A stretch of 64,000 bases of DNA, taken from positions 15,960 to 79,959 of the forward strand of contig WVYX01000244.1 of the NCBI GenBank assembly GCA_011772755.1. The letters run 5' to 3'. Positions 38,647 through 48,889 of the stretch are shown piece by piece (the stretch's first letter is position 1; the number at the start of each line of letters is the position of its first letter). The translations under genes and the position numbers were made by a program. This DNA is from Gemmatimonadales bacterium (lineage in GTDB: Bacteria > Gemmatimonadota > Gemmatimonadetes > Gemmatimonadales > GWC2-71-9). The notes under the pieces were generated by a model, which saw only the letters and a program-made list of their open reading frames with translations, had not been told where the DNA came from and ran no database searches.

Positions 38647-40594
38647 GTCGCGACCTCCACAACCAGATAGCGCTCCGGCTCACGACACGGGTTCCCACTC
38701 CATCAAGAGGCTCTCGGCGCTCGGACAGCAGCTGAGCGGAGCCTACGATCCCGGCGCGGCCGTAGATCGGATCGCCGACACGCTGCGCACCGTGCTGCGA
38801 CCGGATGGGATCCTCATCGTCCTCACGGATCCCGACAGCAACACGCCGACCGTTGCCCACACATTTCAGTATGCCAATCCCCGGGCAGATGATCCACTGG
38901 CGCACGCTGTTATCAGCGACGGCCCGCGAGTGCTGCCCCACGCCACACCCCAGCGACTGAGCGAACTCGGCATCACGGTCGAGTACGCCGTCGGCTCGTG
39001 GGTGGGCGCTCCCATCGTCGCCGCAGGACGCTGCCTGGGAGCAGTGTCCGTCATAGCCGAACAACCGAGTCGCTACAGCGAACGGCACCTCGAGTTCGTG
39101 TGTGCCGCCAGCGCCCAGCTCGGCATCGCCCTCGAGAACGCCCGCCTGCTGCAACTGCTCTCTCGCGGCAAACGCGAGTGGGAGCAGACGGTCGACGCCA
39201 TCGGACAGGCGTTCTGCGTAGTGGACAACAAGGGACTAATTCGCCGCGCGAACCGAGCTTTCAGTGTCATCGCTCACATTCCCGTCACAGCCGTGGCGGG
39301 ACGGCCGTGGCTCTCGGTACTGCCCGAGCACTGGGCGGACCCTGTGGCGCGGGCACTGGCGTCAGCGGGCAGTCGCACCCAACACGAGCTCAAGTCGGGA
39401 GACCGCATCTTCATCGTTTCTGCCTTCCTCCAGGACGAGCCCGAGGGCACGGCCGTGCTCGTGTTCGAAGACCAAACGGACAAGCGCCATCTGCAGGAGC
39501 AGCTCATCCAGTCTGAGAAGATGTCCGCCATCGGCGAGCTCATCGCAGGAGTCGCCCACGACCTCAACAACCCGCTGGCCTCAGTGGTGGGATTCGCCGA
39601 CTACCTGGTGGAAGAGAGCAAGGCACCGGAGAACCTACGGGAACCCCTCGAGGCCATCCGCCAGGAGGCCGAACGAGCCGCGAACATCGTGCGCAACCTG
39701 CTGAACTTCGCCCGCAGGCAAGAGGGTCAACGCCGATCCCAGCACATAGGCCCAATCCTGGAGGCCACCCTCCTGCTCGTCCGCAACCAACTGATGGCGT
39801 CGAAGGTAGAAGCGATACTCGAGATCGATCCGGACCTGCCGAACGTCGAAGTGAACGGCAATCAGATCCAGCAGGTGTTCGTCAACCTGATCAACAATGC
39901 GGCGCAGGCCGTCAAGGCTTCGGACATCGGGGGCAACGTGGTCGTGCACGCCGCCAAATGGCTCGATGGGGTCGCGGTCACGGTGGCCGACGACGGTCCC
40001 GGGATCCCCGACAAGATCGCTGACCGCATCTTTGAGCCATTCTTCACCACCAAGGCCGAAGGGGAAGGGACCGGCCTGGGCCTGTCCATCTGCCACGGCA
40101 TCATCCAGGAGCACGGCGGCCGAATCCGCTACAGCCCGGGGTCGGAGGGCGGTGCCGTGTTCCGAGTGGAACTCCCGGGGGGTGCTCCCACCGGCGAGCC
40201 CGAGGAAGCTCCGCCTGCCCAGGTCGGCAAGCTCAAGGTTCTCGTGGTCGATGACGAGCCCCATATCCTGCACTACATGCGGGCGACGTTGGAGGCGTGG
40301 GGGCACGCGGTGGCAGTCTCCGCCGACGGCAACGAGGGATTCGATCAGGCAACCTCCCAGCCCTTCGACGTCATCATCACCGACCTGCGGATGGGCGACC
40401 TCGGCGGGCGGGAGATGTTCGAGATGCTGAGCCGCGACCGCCCGGACATCGCCCGGCGGGTGGTCTTCTCCACCGGAGACACCCTCGGCGGCGATGCCCT
40501 GGAGTTCCTCGAATCGGCAGGCCAGCCGTTCCTCCGCAAGCCGTTCACGCTAGCTGAGTTGCGGACGGCGTTGGCCCAGGCCGCCGGCCGCTGA
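38645..40594 (+). CDS. Hybrid sensor histidine kinase/response regulator (GAF-PAS-HisKA-HATPase-REC)
   Basis: [81 protein letters not shown]...[15 protein letters not shown]. Confidence 0.95.
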   Translation: MSRPPQPDSAPAHDTGSHSIKRLSALGQQLSGAYDPGAAVDRIADTLRTVLRPDGILIVLTDPDSNTPTVAHTFQYANPRADDPLAHAVISDGPRVLPHATPQRLSELGITVEYAVGSWVGAPIVAAGRCLGAVSVIAEQPSRYSERHLEFVCAASAQLGIALENARLLQLLSRGKREWEQTVDAIGQAFCVVDNKGLIRRANRAFSVIAHIPVTAVAGRPWLSVLPEHWADPVARALASAGSRTQHELKSGDRIFIVSAFLQDEPEGTAVLVFEDQTDKRHLQEQLIQSEKMSAIGELIAGVAHDLNNPLASVVGFADYLVEESKAPENLREPLEAIRQEAERAANIVRNLLNFARRQEGQRRSQHIGPILEATLLLVRNQLMASKVEAILEIDPDLPNVEVNGNQIQQVFVNLINNAAQAVKASDIGGNVVVHAAKWLDGVAVTVADDGPGIPDKIADRIFEPFFTTKAEGEGTGLGLSICHGIIQEHGGRIRYSPGSEGGAVFRVELPGGAPTGEPEEAPPAQVGKLKVLVVDDEPHILHYMRATLEAWGHAVAVSADGNEGFDQATSQPFDVIITDLRMGDLGGREMFEMLSRDRPDIARRVVFSTGDTLGGDALEFLESAGQPFLRKPFTLAELRTALAQAAGR

Positions 40595-40754
40595 CTGCTG
40601 ATCCACCCAGGCACGCGGTCCGTGGCCTGGCTCGTGAGGGTGGCGAGCGACTCGGCGGCTTCCCCCGCCTACTAGATTCCCCCACGCGCCGAACTTTTCG
40701 CTACCGCCGGCAGTATTGTTCAGGTGGAATACGGGGGAACGATGCCCACGAGTC

Positions 40755-40862
40755 TCGCTGACCGCCGCACCGCTCAACCGACCGACCGCCACAGGGCGGG
40801 GAGTCGAACAGGGGAAGCGGCCCGCCGATTGTGCGACCGCCGGACCGCCGGGTTAGACGGTG
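40755..40862. repeat. Period-8 word array, two blocks
   Basis: cgctgacc gccgcacc gctcaacc gaccgacc gccacagg (40755-40794); gtgcgacc gccggacc gccgggtt agacggtg (40831-40862). Confidence 0.75.
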
Positions 40863-40884
40863 GGGCGGATGGGGACCGCCTGAA

Positions 40885-41634
40885 GTGATCTACGTGTGCG
40901 TCACCGCTCGGAACAACGCCTCGACGGTGGGGCTGTTGCTCTGGAAGCTCCGCAAGGTCTTCCTGGAGTTCCCCCGAGAGTATCACATCCTGGTGGCGGA
41001 CGATGGATCCAGCGACGGCACCACCGAGACGCTGGAGACGTACCAGCGGGCGCTGCCGATGACCCTGGTGCGTCAGCGGGGCGGGAGCGGATACGGGGCG
41101 AGCCTAGAAGCCCTGCTGCGCGACGCGCTGGGGCGCACCGACCGCCCTAAACGGGACTGTGCCGTCACCTTGCCAGCGAGCTTCGCGGTCTCGCCCGCAG
41201 TGCTACCGGAGCTAGTGAAACGCTTCGAGTCGGGTGCCGACGTGGTGGTCGGAGAGACGGCGCCACACAACACGCCCCTGGGCATGCGGCTGGTCCGCTG
41301 GTCCGCTCCCTGGCTGTTGCGACCCGGGGTGAACCTCCCCGGCGTGAGGGACTTCAGCTCCGGCGTGTGCGCTATCCGTCTCATCACCCTCAAGAACTGC
41401 CTGCGGGATCAGGACAGGGCGCTGCTGGAGTGCGAGGGTCCGTGCGCCCACGCCGAGCTGTTGGCGCGGGCCGCGGTCAAGGCTCGTCAGATTTCAGTGA
41501 TTCCCCTGCCGGCCGGAGCCCGGCGAGCGCTGCCCGGCACCTCTGGAAACGCGCTGGCTCTGGCCCTGAGCCTCTACCGCGCTGGCCGCCAGCTCCGCAT
41601 TCCCACTCCCACGGCGCCCGTCCAACGGTCCTAG
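40885..41634 (+). CDS. Glycosyltransferase family 2
   Basis: VIYVCVTARNNASTVGLLLWKLRKVFLEFPREYHILVADDGSSDGTTETLETYQ; GTG start inferred. Confidence 0.85.
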   Translation: MIYVCVTARNNASTVGLLLWKLRKVFLEFPREYHILVADDGSSDGTTETLETYQRALPMTLVRQRGGSGYGASLEALLRDALGRTDRPKRDCAVTLPASFAVSPAVLPELVKRFESGADVVVGETAPHNTPLGMRLVRWSAPWLLRPGVNLPGVRDFSSGVCAIRLITLKNCLRDQDRALLECEGPCAHAELLARAAVKARQISVIPLPAGARRALPGTSGNALALALSLYRAGRQLRIPTPTAPVQRS

Positions 41635-41640
41635 GATCTC

Positions 41641-42414
41641 ATGCCCGCCCGTATCGCGTATCTAGTCACGTGTCTCGCCCTCACGCCGGCGCTGCTCAAG
41701 GGACAAACGCGGCCGCACTCGGCTGGCAATCTGCTGCAACGGTTTCCCGTGGGTGAGACGCTCCTGTACGACGCCAGGTTTGGCCTCATCACACTGGGGT
41801 CGGGCATGATGCAGGTGGCGGGCGTCGACACCATCCGGGGAGTGCCGTCCCTGCACGTGGTGTTCACGCTGGAGAGCAACACGTTCATCTACCGGCTCAA
41901 CGACCGAATGGATTCCTGGGTCGGCCTCGAGGACTTTGCGTCCCGACGGTTCGTACAGGACTTCCACGAAGGCGGTTCGGATCGTTACACGGCCTACGAG
42001 ATCTACCCGGACTCGGGCTTCTACACAGAGAGCGGTGTCGACTCGGTGCGGGCCACGGCTGATGGCCCGCTCGACGACGCGGCATTCTTCTATTTCGTCC
42101 GGACGGTGGATCTCGAGGTGGGTGAGCGCTATCAGTTCAATCGCTATTTCCGGCCGGACCGGAACCCCGTGACCATTGAAGTCCTGAAACGGGATACGCT
42201 TGACCTGCCGGCAGGCCGGTTCCCCACCATCCTGATCCGGCCCACCATCAAGGGGCGTGGCATCCTAGCAGAGGCCAAAGAGCCCCGGATGTGGCTCAGC
42301 GACGACGAGCGCCGCATCATGGTGCAGCTCAAGGTGAAGTTCGCCTTCGCCACGATCACCTTGCGTCTCCGAGAGATCGCCGACCCACCGCCGTCGGAGT
42401 CGACGCAGCGCTAG
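41641..42414 (+). CDS. DUF3108-domain protein
   Basis: Signal peptide; FPVGETLLYDARFGLITLGSGMMQVAGVDTIRGVPSLHVVFTLES...RMDSWVGLEDFASRRFVQDFHEGG. Confidence 0.8.
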   Translation: MPARIAYLVTCLALTPALLKGQTRPHSAGNLLQRFPVGETLLYDARFGLITLGSGMMQVAGVDTIRGVPSLHVVFTLESNTFIYRLNDRMDSWVGLEDFASRRFVQDFHEGGSDRYTAYEIYPDSGFYTESGVDSVRATADGPLDDAAFFYFVRTVDLEVGERYQFNRYFRPDRNPVTIEVLKRDTLDLPAGRFPTILIRPTIKGRGILAEAKEPRMWLSDDERRIMVQLKVKFAFATITLRLREIADPPPSESTQR

Positions 42415-42436
42415 CGTACGGGAGGACGGCCAGCAA

Positions 42437-42466
42437 GAGGAAAGGGGCTCGACGGCCCCTTTCCTC
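42437..42466. terminator. Bidirectional intrinsic terminator
   Basis: gaggaaaggggc-tcgacg-gcccctttcctc: perfect 12-bp stem, 6-nt loop, between convergent genes. Confidence 0.8.
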
Positions 42467-42494
42467 AGTCCTATTGGTGCTGCGCGGTCCGTGC

Positions 42495-42713
42495 CTACTC
42501 GGCGTCCGGCTGGCCGCGAATCGATTCCTTGACGCGCCGCGCCGTGCTCGGACTGATGATCTTCAGCACCAGGTAGAACACAAACCCGAGCGCGGCAAGC
42601 CAAAGCAAGACCCACAGGATGTGGAAGGCGATACTCAGGAGCCCAAAGACCAGCTTGAGGGCAATGATGCCGATGATCGCGAGCACCGAGTAGCCCACGA
42701 GTGCGCGAACCAT
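42495..42713 (-). CDS. Small membrane protein
   Basis: MVRALVGYSVLAIIGIIALKLVFGLLSIAFHILWVLLWLAALGFVFYLVLKIISPSTARRVKESIRG. Confidence 0.7.
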   Translation of the reverse strand: MVRALVGYSVLAIIGIIALKLVFGLLSIAFHILWVLLWLAALGFVFYLVLKIISPSTARRVKESIRGQPDAE

Positions 42714-42866
42714 GAGGTGCCTCCAGAAGTGATGACTTCTCTTGACCTTACGAAGTTACGACCCGGGGGGTTTCAGCTCAACCCGACTGTCCGCACCCGG
42801 AGTCTTCAACCAGATGGCTGACGGCCGCTGGTCGCCACTTCCACCAGGGACTAAGTTACGAACCTC

Positions 42867-43769
42867 ATGGAATTGACACAGCTCACTCCTACAGCTCGCC
42901 CAGCCCCGCCAGGGCGCAAGCCCGCTTGGCTCAAGGTCAAAGCGCCCGGCGGCGAGAGCTACGTCGAGCTCAAGCACCTGATGCGGGAACTCGGGCTCCA
43001 CACAGTGTGCGAAGAGGCACACTGCCCCAATATCGGCGAATGCTGGGAGCATCGGGCCGCCACCTTCATGATTCTGGGGGACGTCTGCACGCGGAACTGC
43101 CCCTACTGCGCAATCGCCCACGGCACGCCGGCCCCCTACGACCCAGAGGAGCCCGTTCGCCTCGCCGACGCCGTGGCCAGGATGGGGCTCAAGCATGTCG
43201 TCATTACTAGCGTCGACCGCGACGACCTGCCCAACGGCGGGGCCGAGATTTTCGCCGGCTGTGTGACCGAGATCCGGAAGCGGCTGCCGGAGACGTCGGT
43301 TGAGCTGCTGATTCCCGACTTCAAGGGATCGGAAATTGCGCTCCAGATCGTGGTCGGCGTCCGGCCCGACATCCTCAATCACAATCTGGAGACGATCCAG
43401 CGACTTTATCGCATCGCTCGCCCGGGAGGCCGCTACGACCGGGCCCTCGGACTTCTCGGGCGGGCGAAAGAGCTGGACCCCTCCATCACCACCAAGTCTG
43501 GGATCATCTGCGGGCTGGGCGAGGAGTGGGACGAGCTCCTCACTGCGATGCACGATCTCCGTGAGCACGGGGTCGAGCTCCTGACGCTGGGGCAGTACCT
43601 CCGGCCGTCCGGCGGGCATCTCCCAGTGGCGCGCTACTACAAGCCCGATGAGTTTCGGGAGCTACGCCAGCTGGGGCTGGGCATGGGGTTCCGGCATGTG
43701 GAAGCTGGGCCGCTGGTGCGCTCCTCCTACCACGCCTGGGAGCAGGTCCAGCGAGCAGCCGTCCCCTAA
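42867..43769 (+). CDS. lipA: Lipoyl synthase
   Basis: VCEEAHCPNIGECW; FMILGDVCTRNCPYCAI radical-SAM Cys triad; TKSGIICGLGEE; HLPVARYYKPDEF. Confidence 0.97.
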   Translation: MELTQLTPTARPAPPGRKPAWLKVKAPGGESYVELKHLMRELGLHTVCEEAHCPNIGECWEHRAATFMILGDVCTRNCPYCAIAHGTPAPYDPEEPVRLADAVARMGLKHVVITSVDRDDLPNGGAEIFAGCVTEIRKRLPETSVELLIPDFKGSEIALQIVVGVRPDILNHNLETIQRLYRIARPGGRYDRALGLLGRAKELDPSITTKSGIICGLGEEWDELLTAMHDLREHGVELLTLGQYLRPSGGHLPVARYYKPDEFRELRQLGLGMGFRHVEAGPLVRSSYHAWEQVQRAAVP

Positions 43770-43789
43770 AGAACCTGGAGGACCAATAC

Positions 43790-44788
43790 TTGGCCCAACC
43801 GGCAACGGCGTCACATCTCGACGCGGCGCAAGCCGATTTCTACCGGCATCTGTTGCGGCAGATGCTCCTCATCCGACGCTTCGAGGAGAAAGCGGGTGAA
43901 GCGTACGCGCAGGGCAAGATCGGCGGTTTCTGCCACCTGTACATCGGTCAGGAGGCGGTAGCAGTCGGCGCGATAGCGGCCCTGCGAGATGACGACTATG
44001 TGTTCGCCGGGTACCGGGAGCACGGTCATGCTCTGGTGCGGGGAATGAGCCCCCGCGTCGCGATGGCTGAGCTGTTTGGCCGGTCGGACGGGTGCTCGCG
44101 GGGCAAGGGTGGCTCTATGCATCTGTTCGATGCGGATCGTCTCTTCCTGGGCGGACACGCCATCGTGGGAGGATCCCTTCCCCTCGCGGCCGGCGCCGGA
44201 TTTGCCATCCGCTATCGGGACACCGACCAGGTTGCCATCTGCTTTTTCGGCGAAGCATCCGTGAACATCGGCGCCTTCCACGAGACCCTCAACATGGCGG
44301 CCCTGTGGGAGCTTCCTGTGGTGTTCCTGTGCGAGAACAACCGGTACGGGATGGGTACCGCGCTGGAGCGGGCGGCAGCGGTCTGGGATGTGTACCGCCG
44401 TGCCTGCTCGTATGACATGGCCGAAGAGACCGTAGACGGCATGGACGTGCTGGCGGTGCACGAGAGCACCAGGCGCGCAGTGTTGAGGGCACGGGAAGAC
44501 AAGGCACCGACCTTGATCGAGGCCCGGACGTACCGCTACATGGGCCACTCGATGGCCGACCCGATCCACGGTCATTACCGCACGAAAGAGGAACTCGAAG
44601 AGCAGAAGCAGCAGGATCCCATCGAGAAGCTGAGGATGCGCCTCACCGACGAGGGGCTACTCGACGACAGTCAGTTCGAGGTAATGGCCCAGCAGGTCCA
44701 GGGAGAGGTAGAGGACGCACTGGCCTTCGCCGACCAGAGCCCGAATCCCGAACCAGACGAGCTCTATACCGAGGTGTACCGGTCCTGA
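43790..44788 (+). CDS. pdhA: Pyruvate dehydrogenase E1 alpha
   Basis: YREHGHALVRGMSP; GCSRGKGGSMHLF; FFGEASVNIGAFHETLNMAALWELPVVFLCENNRYGMGT. Confidence 0.95.
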   Translation: MAQPATASHLDAAQADFYRHLLRQMLLIRRFEEKAGEAYAQGKIGGFCHLYIGQEAVAVGAIAALRDDDYVFAGYREHGHALVRGMSPRVAMAELFGRSDGCSRGKGGSMHLFDADRLFLGGHAIVGGSLPLAAGAGFAIRYRDTDQVAICFFGEASVNIGAFHETLNMAALWELPVVFLCENNRYGMGTALERAAAVWDVYRRACSYDMAEETVDGMDVLAVHESTRRAVLRAREDKAPTLIEARTYRYMGHSMADPIHGHYRTKEELEEQKQQDPIEKLRMRLTDEGLLDDSQFEVMAQQVQGEVEDALAFADQSPNPEPDELYTEVYRS

Positions 44789-44789
44789 C

Positions 44790-45773
44790 ATGCCGACGAT
44801 CACCTACCGAGACGCGCTGAACCAGGCGCTCCGCGAGGAGATGGAGCGGGATCCCGACGTGTTTCTGATGGGGGAAGAGGTGGGCGTGTATCAGGGTGCC
44901 TACAAGGTCAGCCGTGGTTTGCTGGAGCGGTTTGGCGAGCGGCGGGTCGTCGACACACCCATCGCCGAGCTCAGCTTCGCCGGGATCGGCGTGGGCGCGG
45001 CGATGGTGGGCCTGCGGCCCATCATTGAGTTCATGACTTGGAACTTCGCACTCCTCGCCATCGACCAGGTCGTCAACTCCGCGGCCAAGATGCTATACAT
45101 GTCTGGGGGGCAGATTCCGATCCCCATTGTCTTTCGTGGGCCGGGCGGTGCGGCCCTCCAGCTCGCCGCGCAGCATTCCCAGGCCTTCGAAGCGTGGTAC
45201 GCGCACGTTCCCGGACTCAAGGTCGTGGCGCCAGCAACGCCGTACGATGCCAAGGGACTCCTCAAGACGGCGATCCGCGACGACAACCCAGTGGTGTTCC
45301 TCGAAGGGGAGATGCTCTACAACATCAAAGGCGAGGTACCAGAAGAGGAATACACCATCCCATTGGGTGAGGCGGAGGTGAAACGGGAAGGCTCGGATGT
45401 CACGGTGATCTGTCACTCCAAGACCGTAGCCGTGGCCCTCAAGGCCGCGCAGCAACTCGAGGCAGACTTCGGCATATCGGCCGAGATCTTGGATCTCCGT
45501 ACCATTCGCCCGTTGGATGTTCCGACGATTGTGCGGAGCCTCCGGAAAACCAACAGGTGCGTGATCGTAGAGGAGGGCTGGCCGTTCTGCGGTATCGGCG
45601 CCCAAGTGGTTGACGAGATCCAGCGCGAGGCCTTCGACCACCTGGACGCGCCGGTCCTCCGGGTAACCGGTGCCGACGTGCCCATGCCGTACAACAAGTA
45701 TCTCGAGCGGGCGGCCAAGCCAGACCCAGCCAAGGTGGTTGAGGCGGTCAAGAAGGTGACGTACCTCGACTGA
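44790..45773 (+). CDS. pdhB: Pyruvate dehydrogenase E1 beta
   Basis: ITYRDALNQALREEMERDPDVFLMGEEVGVYQGAYKVSRGLLERFG; VDTPIAELSFAGIGVGAAM. Confidence 0.96.
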   Translation: MPTITYRDALNQALREEMERDPDVFLMGEEVGVYQGAYKVSRGLLERFGERRVVDTPIAELSFAGIGVGAAMVGLRPIIEFMTWNFALLAIDQVVNSAAKMLYMSGGQIPIPIVFRGPGGAALQLAAQHSQAFEAWYAHVPGLKVVAPATPYDAKGLLKTAIRDDNPVVFLEGEMLYNIKGEVPEEEYTIPLGEAEVKREGSDVTVICHSKTVAVALKAAQQLEADFGISAEILDLRTIRPLDVPTIVRSLRKTNRCVIVEEGWPFCGIGAQVVDEIQREAFDHLDAPVLRVTGADVPMPYNKYLERAAKPDPAKVVEAVKKVTYLD

Positions 45774-45793
45774 GACTCCCAAACCGGTACGCG

Positions 45794-47014
45794 ATGGCAA
45801 CGAAAGTCTTCATGGAGGCGCTATCCCCGACGATGGAGGAGGGGAAGGTCCTCACGTGGCACAGGAAGGAAGGGGACCAAGTCAGCGATGGCGACGTCCT
45901 CGCTGAGGTGGAAACGGACAAGGCGGTAATGGAGCTCCAGGCGCGAGGAGTCGGCGTGCTCCGGAGGATCCTGGCGGCAGAGGGAGCCGTGGTTGAAGTC
46001 GGCCACCTCGTCGCCGTAATTGCCGCGCCGGAAGAGGATATCGAGGAGCTGCTGACAGAGGAGCGGCAGGAGCGGCCGGAGCCGCAGCCGGTGGGCACAG
46101 CAGGCGGGCGTCCCGCAGTCACTGCTCCCGCCCCTGCCGCAGCTGCCGCCCATCTCCCACAGGGGGGTGAGGCGGCGGGGCAAATCAAGTCCTCTCCCCT
46201 TGCCCGGCGCCTCGCGCGAGAGCGCGGGCTCGACTTGCGAATCGTCCGGGGGTCCGGCCCGGGCGGTCGGATCACCAAGCGGGACGTGGAGGCGGCGACG
46301 GAGGCCGCACCGGCGGCCGGCATACCGCAAACGGGCTACCAGGACATCGAGCTCAGTCAGATCCGCAAGACCATCGCCAAGCGGCTGGCTCAGTCATTGG
46401 GGCCGGTTCCTCATTTCTTCCTCACCACCGAGATCGATATGGAGCGTGCGGTTGAGGCCAGGGACGCCCTGAATGCGCTGGGCGAGGGACCAAAGATCTC
46501 GTTCAACGACATCATTCTCAAAGTCGTAGCCGCCGCCCTGCAGCAGCATCGGGAGTGCAACGCGTGGTGGTTGGAGGGTGCCATCCGCCACTTCAACGAG
46601 GTCCACCTCTCCATGGCCGTCGCGGTCGAGGACGGTCTCATCACGCCGGTGATCCGCAACGCCCATCTCAAGTCACTGCGGGAGATCGCCACGGAAGCCC
46701 GCGAGCTCGCCGAGCGGGCGCGGGCTCGCCGACTGACACCGGAGGAATACACCGGCGGCACCTTCTCGGTGTCTAATCTCGGCATGTTCGACATCGATCA
46801 GTTCACTGCCGTCATCAGTCCACCGGAAGCCGGCATCCTCGCCGTCGGCAGCATCATTGAGAAGCCCGTTGCCCTGGACGGCGACGTTACCGTACGCAAA
46901 CGCATGCGGGTCACCATGAGCTGCGACCACCGGGTGATCGACGGCGCCACCGGCGCCCGATTCCTCCAGACCGTCCGGCGCATGCTGGAGAACCCGCTGG
47001 CAATCGTCTGGTGA
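45794..47014 (+). CDS. pdhC: Pyruvate dehydrogenase E2 (dihydrolipoamide acetyltransferase)
   Basis: MEALSPTMEEGKVLTWHRKEGDQVSDGDVLAEVETDKAVMEL lipoyl domain; SPLARRLARERGLDL PSBD; MSCDHRVIDGATGARFL. Confidence 0.96.
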   Translation: MATKVFMEALSPTMEEGKVLTWHRKEGDQVSDGDVLAEVETDKAVMELQARGVGVLRRILAAEGAVVEVGHLVAVIAAPEEDIEELLTEERQERPEPQPVGTAGGRPAVTAPAPAAAAAHLPQGGEAAGQIKSSPLARRLARERGLDLRIVRGSGPGGRITKRDVEAATEAAPAAGIPQTGYQDIELSQIRKTIAKRLAQSLGPVPHFFLTTEIDMERAVEARDALNALGEGPKISFNDIILKVVAAALQQHRECNAWWLEGAIRHFNEVHLSMAVAVEDGLITPVIRNAHLKSLREIATEARELAERARARRLTPEEYTGGTFSVSNLGMFDIDQFTAVISPPEAGILAVGSIIEKPVALDGDVTVRKRMRVTMSCDHRVIDGATGARFLQTVRRMLENPLAIVW

Positions 47015-47020
47015 CAGAAG

Positions 47021-47076
47021 ACGGGAAACGGGAAGAATGCACCAGGTGCAAATTGCTAGCTGCTAACTGCTCCTAG
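47021..47076. repeat. Period-7 words in the pdhC-lpd spacer
   Basis: acgggaa acgggaa g (47021-47035) and aat tgctagc tgctaac tgctcc (about 47051-47073). Confidence 0.55.
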
Positions 47077-47086
47077 GAATAGAACA

Positions 47087-48481
47087 GTGGCCAAGACCTT
47101 CGATGTAATCGTTCTCGGCGGGGGCCCAGCGGGGTACGTGTGTGCCATTCGGGCCGCGCAGTTGGGATTGAGCACCGCCGTCATCGAACGAGAGAAGCTC
47201 GGCGGGGTGTGCGTCAACGTTGGCTGCATTCCGAGCAAGGCCCTGCTTCACAGCGCGTATGTTGCCAAGCTCGTCAAGCACGACGCCAAGACCCTCGGGG
47301 TCAACGTTGGCGATGTCAAACTCGACCTCGGGGCCGCCGTGAGACACTCGCGGAAGGCAAGTGAGCAGAACTCCAAGGGCGTCGAGTTCCTTCTGAAGAA
47401 GCACAAGGTCACCATCGTCAACGGTGACGGAAAGCTGCAGACCGCCAGGAAGGTGAAGGTCGGAAAGGACACCTACAGCGCCTCCAAGGGGGTGGTCATC
47501 GCCACCGGCACCCGGGTGAAAGGGCTCGCGCAGATCGGGCTGGAGATCAACAAGACGACCGTCATCTCATCCGACGAAGCGCTGTTCCTGCAACAGGCAC
47601 CCCAGTCTCTGGCGATCATCGGCGCCGGAGCGGTGGGATGTGAGTTCACCGACATCTTCAACGCGTTCGACTCCAAAGTGACGTTGATCGAGGTCCTTCC
47701 CCGGATTCTGCCGCTGGAGGATCACGAGTCGTCAGAGGCGATTACGCGGAGCTTCGAGAAGCGAAAGATCCAGGTCCTTGCCGGCGCGAAGGTGAAGGGA
47801 GCGGAGGTCACCGAAGCCATGGTCACGCTCGACGTCGAGGCAGGTGGCAAGGCTCAGAAGATCGAGGTGGAAAAGGTGTTGATGGCCGTGGGTCGAGCAC
47901 TCAACACAGAGAGCATCGGTCTCGAGGACGCCGGCGTGACGCTGACAGATCAGGGGTTCGTGGCGGTGGACCAGAACCTCAAGACTGCGGCAGACGGCAT
48001 CTATGCGATTGGGGACATCGCCGGCCCACCGATGCTGGCGCACAAGGGCAGCCGAGAAGGCGTGTTCGTGGCAGAAGTACTGGCAGGGCAGAAGCCACGT
48101 CCGATCCGCTACGACAATGTACCCAGTGTCACATACTGCCATCCGGAAGTTGCCAGCATTGGGCTGACAGAGGAGCAGTGCAAGAAGCAGAAGCTCGACT
48201 ACGTGGTGGGGAAGTTCCCCTTGAGTGCCAACGGGCGTGCCCGCGTAGCGCTGGAAACTGAAGGGTTCGTAAAGATCATCCGGGACAAGCGTTACGGCGA
48301 GATTCTGGGTGCCCACATCGTGGCATCCCACGCGAGCGAGCTGATCCACGAGCTCACCGTGGCCCGGGAAAACGAATACACGGTCGAGGAGGTGGATCTA
48401 GCCATCCACGCCCATCCGACCCTCTCGGAAGCCGTCGCCGAGGCGGTGCTGGACTCCCTCGGCCGGGTCATTCACATGTAG
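47087..48481 (+). CDS. lpdA: Dihydrolipoyl dehydrogenase
   Basis: VIVLGGGPAGYVCAIRAAQLG; REKLGGVCVNVGCIPSKALL; AIGDIAGPPMLAHKGSREG; HAHPTLSEAV. Confidence 0.97.
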   Translation: MAKTFDVIVLGGGPAGYVCAIRAAQLGLSTAVIEREKLGGVCVNVGCIPSKALLHSAYVAKLVKHDAKTLGVNVGDVKLDLGAAVRHSRKASEQNSKGVEFLLKKHKVTIVNGDGKLQTARKVKVGKDTYSASKGVVIATGTRVKGLAQIGLEINKTTVISSDEALFLQQAPQSLAIIGAGAVGCEFTDIFNAFDSKVTLIEVLPRILPLEDHESSEAITRSFEKRKIQVLAGAKVKGAEVTEAMVTLDVEAGGKAQKIEVEKVLMAVGRALNTESIGLEDAGVTLTDQGFVAVDQNLKTAADGIYAIGDIAGPPMLAHKGSREGVFVAEVLAGQKPRPIRYDNVPSVTYCHPEVASIGLTEEQCKKQKLDYVVGKFPLSANGRARVALETEGFVKIIRDKRYGEILGAHIVASHASELIHELTVARENEYTVEEVDLAIHAHPTLSEAVAEAVLDSLGRVIHM

Positions 48482-48484
48482 CCG

Positions 48485-48889
48485 GTGACTACCAGCGACC
48501 CTGTCGGCACCGCGCTCGGGAGCATCGGCGCCGGTGCTACCACCGGCGCCGTCGTCGTGACCATGGGCGTGCTCCTCCTGCGTACCCTGCAGTCGAGCAG
48601 CGAGCCGGAGGCGGTCGGGGGAACGGGGGACCTAGTGCTCGGCATCACGGTGTTCGCCGGGATTGTGGTTGCGGCAGCGTCCGGGTGGCTCAGAAGTCGC
48701 GCCATCGACGATCTCTGGCGCCGTGGGGTAACCGCTACTCTCTCGGTCTTCGGCACCACCTTGCTCGGGCTGTTGGCGGCTCCCGCCGACATGGTCGGCG
48801 GACGGCCCGGCCTCGCCGTATACCTCCTGCTCCTGCTGGTCGCCGCGTTCCTCACCCACGCTGCGGCCCGGCAGGCTGCCTCCCGATGA
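48485..48889 (+). CDS. Hypothetical membrane protein
   Basis: 4-TM-like 134-aa ORF between lpdA and lipB, ATGA overlap with lipB. Confidence 0.6.
   Translation: MTTSDPVGTALGSIGAGATTGAVVVTMGVLLLRTLQSSSEPEAVGGTGDLVLGITVFAGIVVAAASGWLRSRAIDDLWRRGVTATLSVFGTTLLGLLAAPADMVGGRPGLAVYLLLLLVAAFLTHAAARQAASR

Noticed and set aside
40595-40884. Possible structural RNA or tRNA in the 290-bp spacer
   Set aside because: No cloverleaf or T-loop GTTCGANNC pattern found; the content is explained by period-8 arrays.
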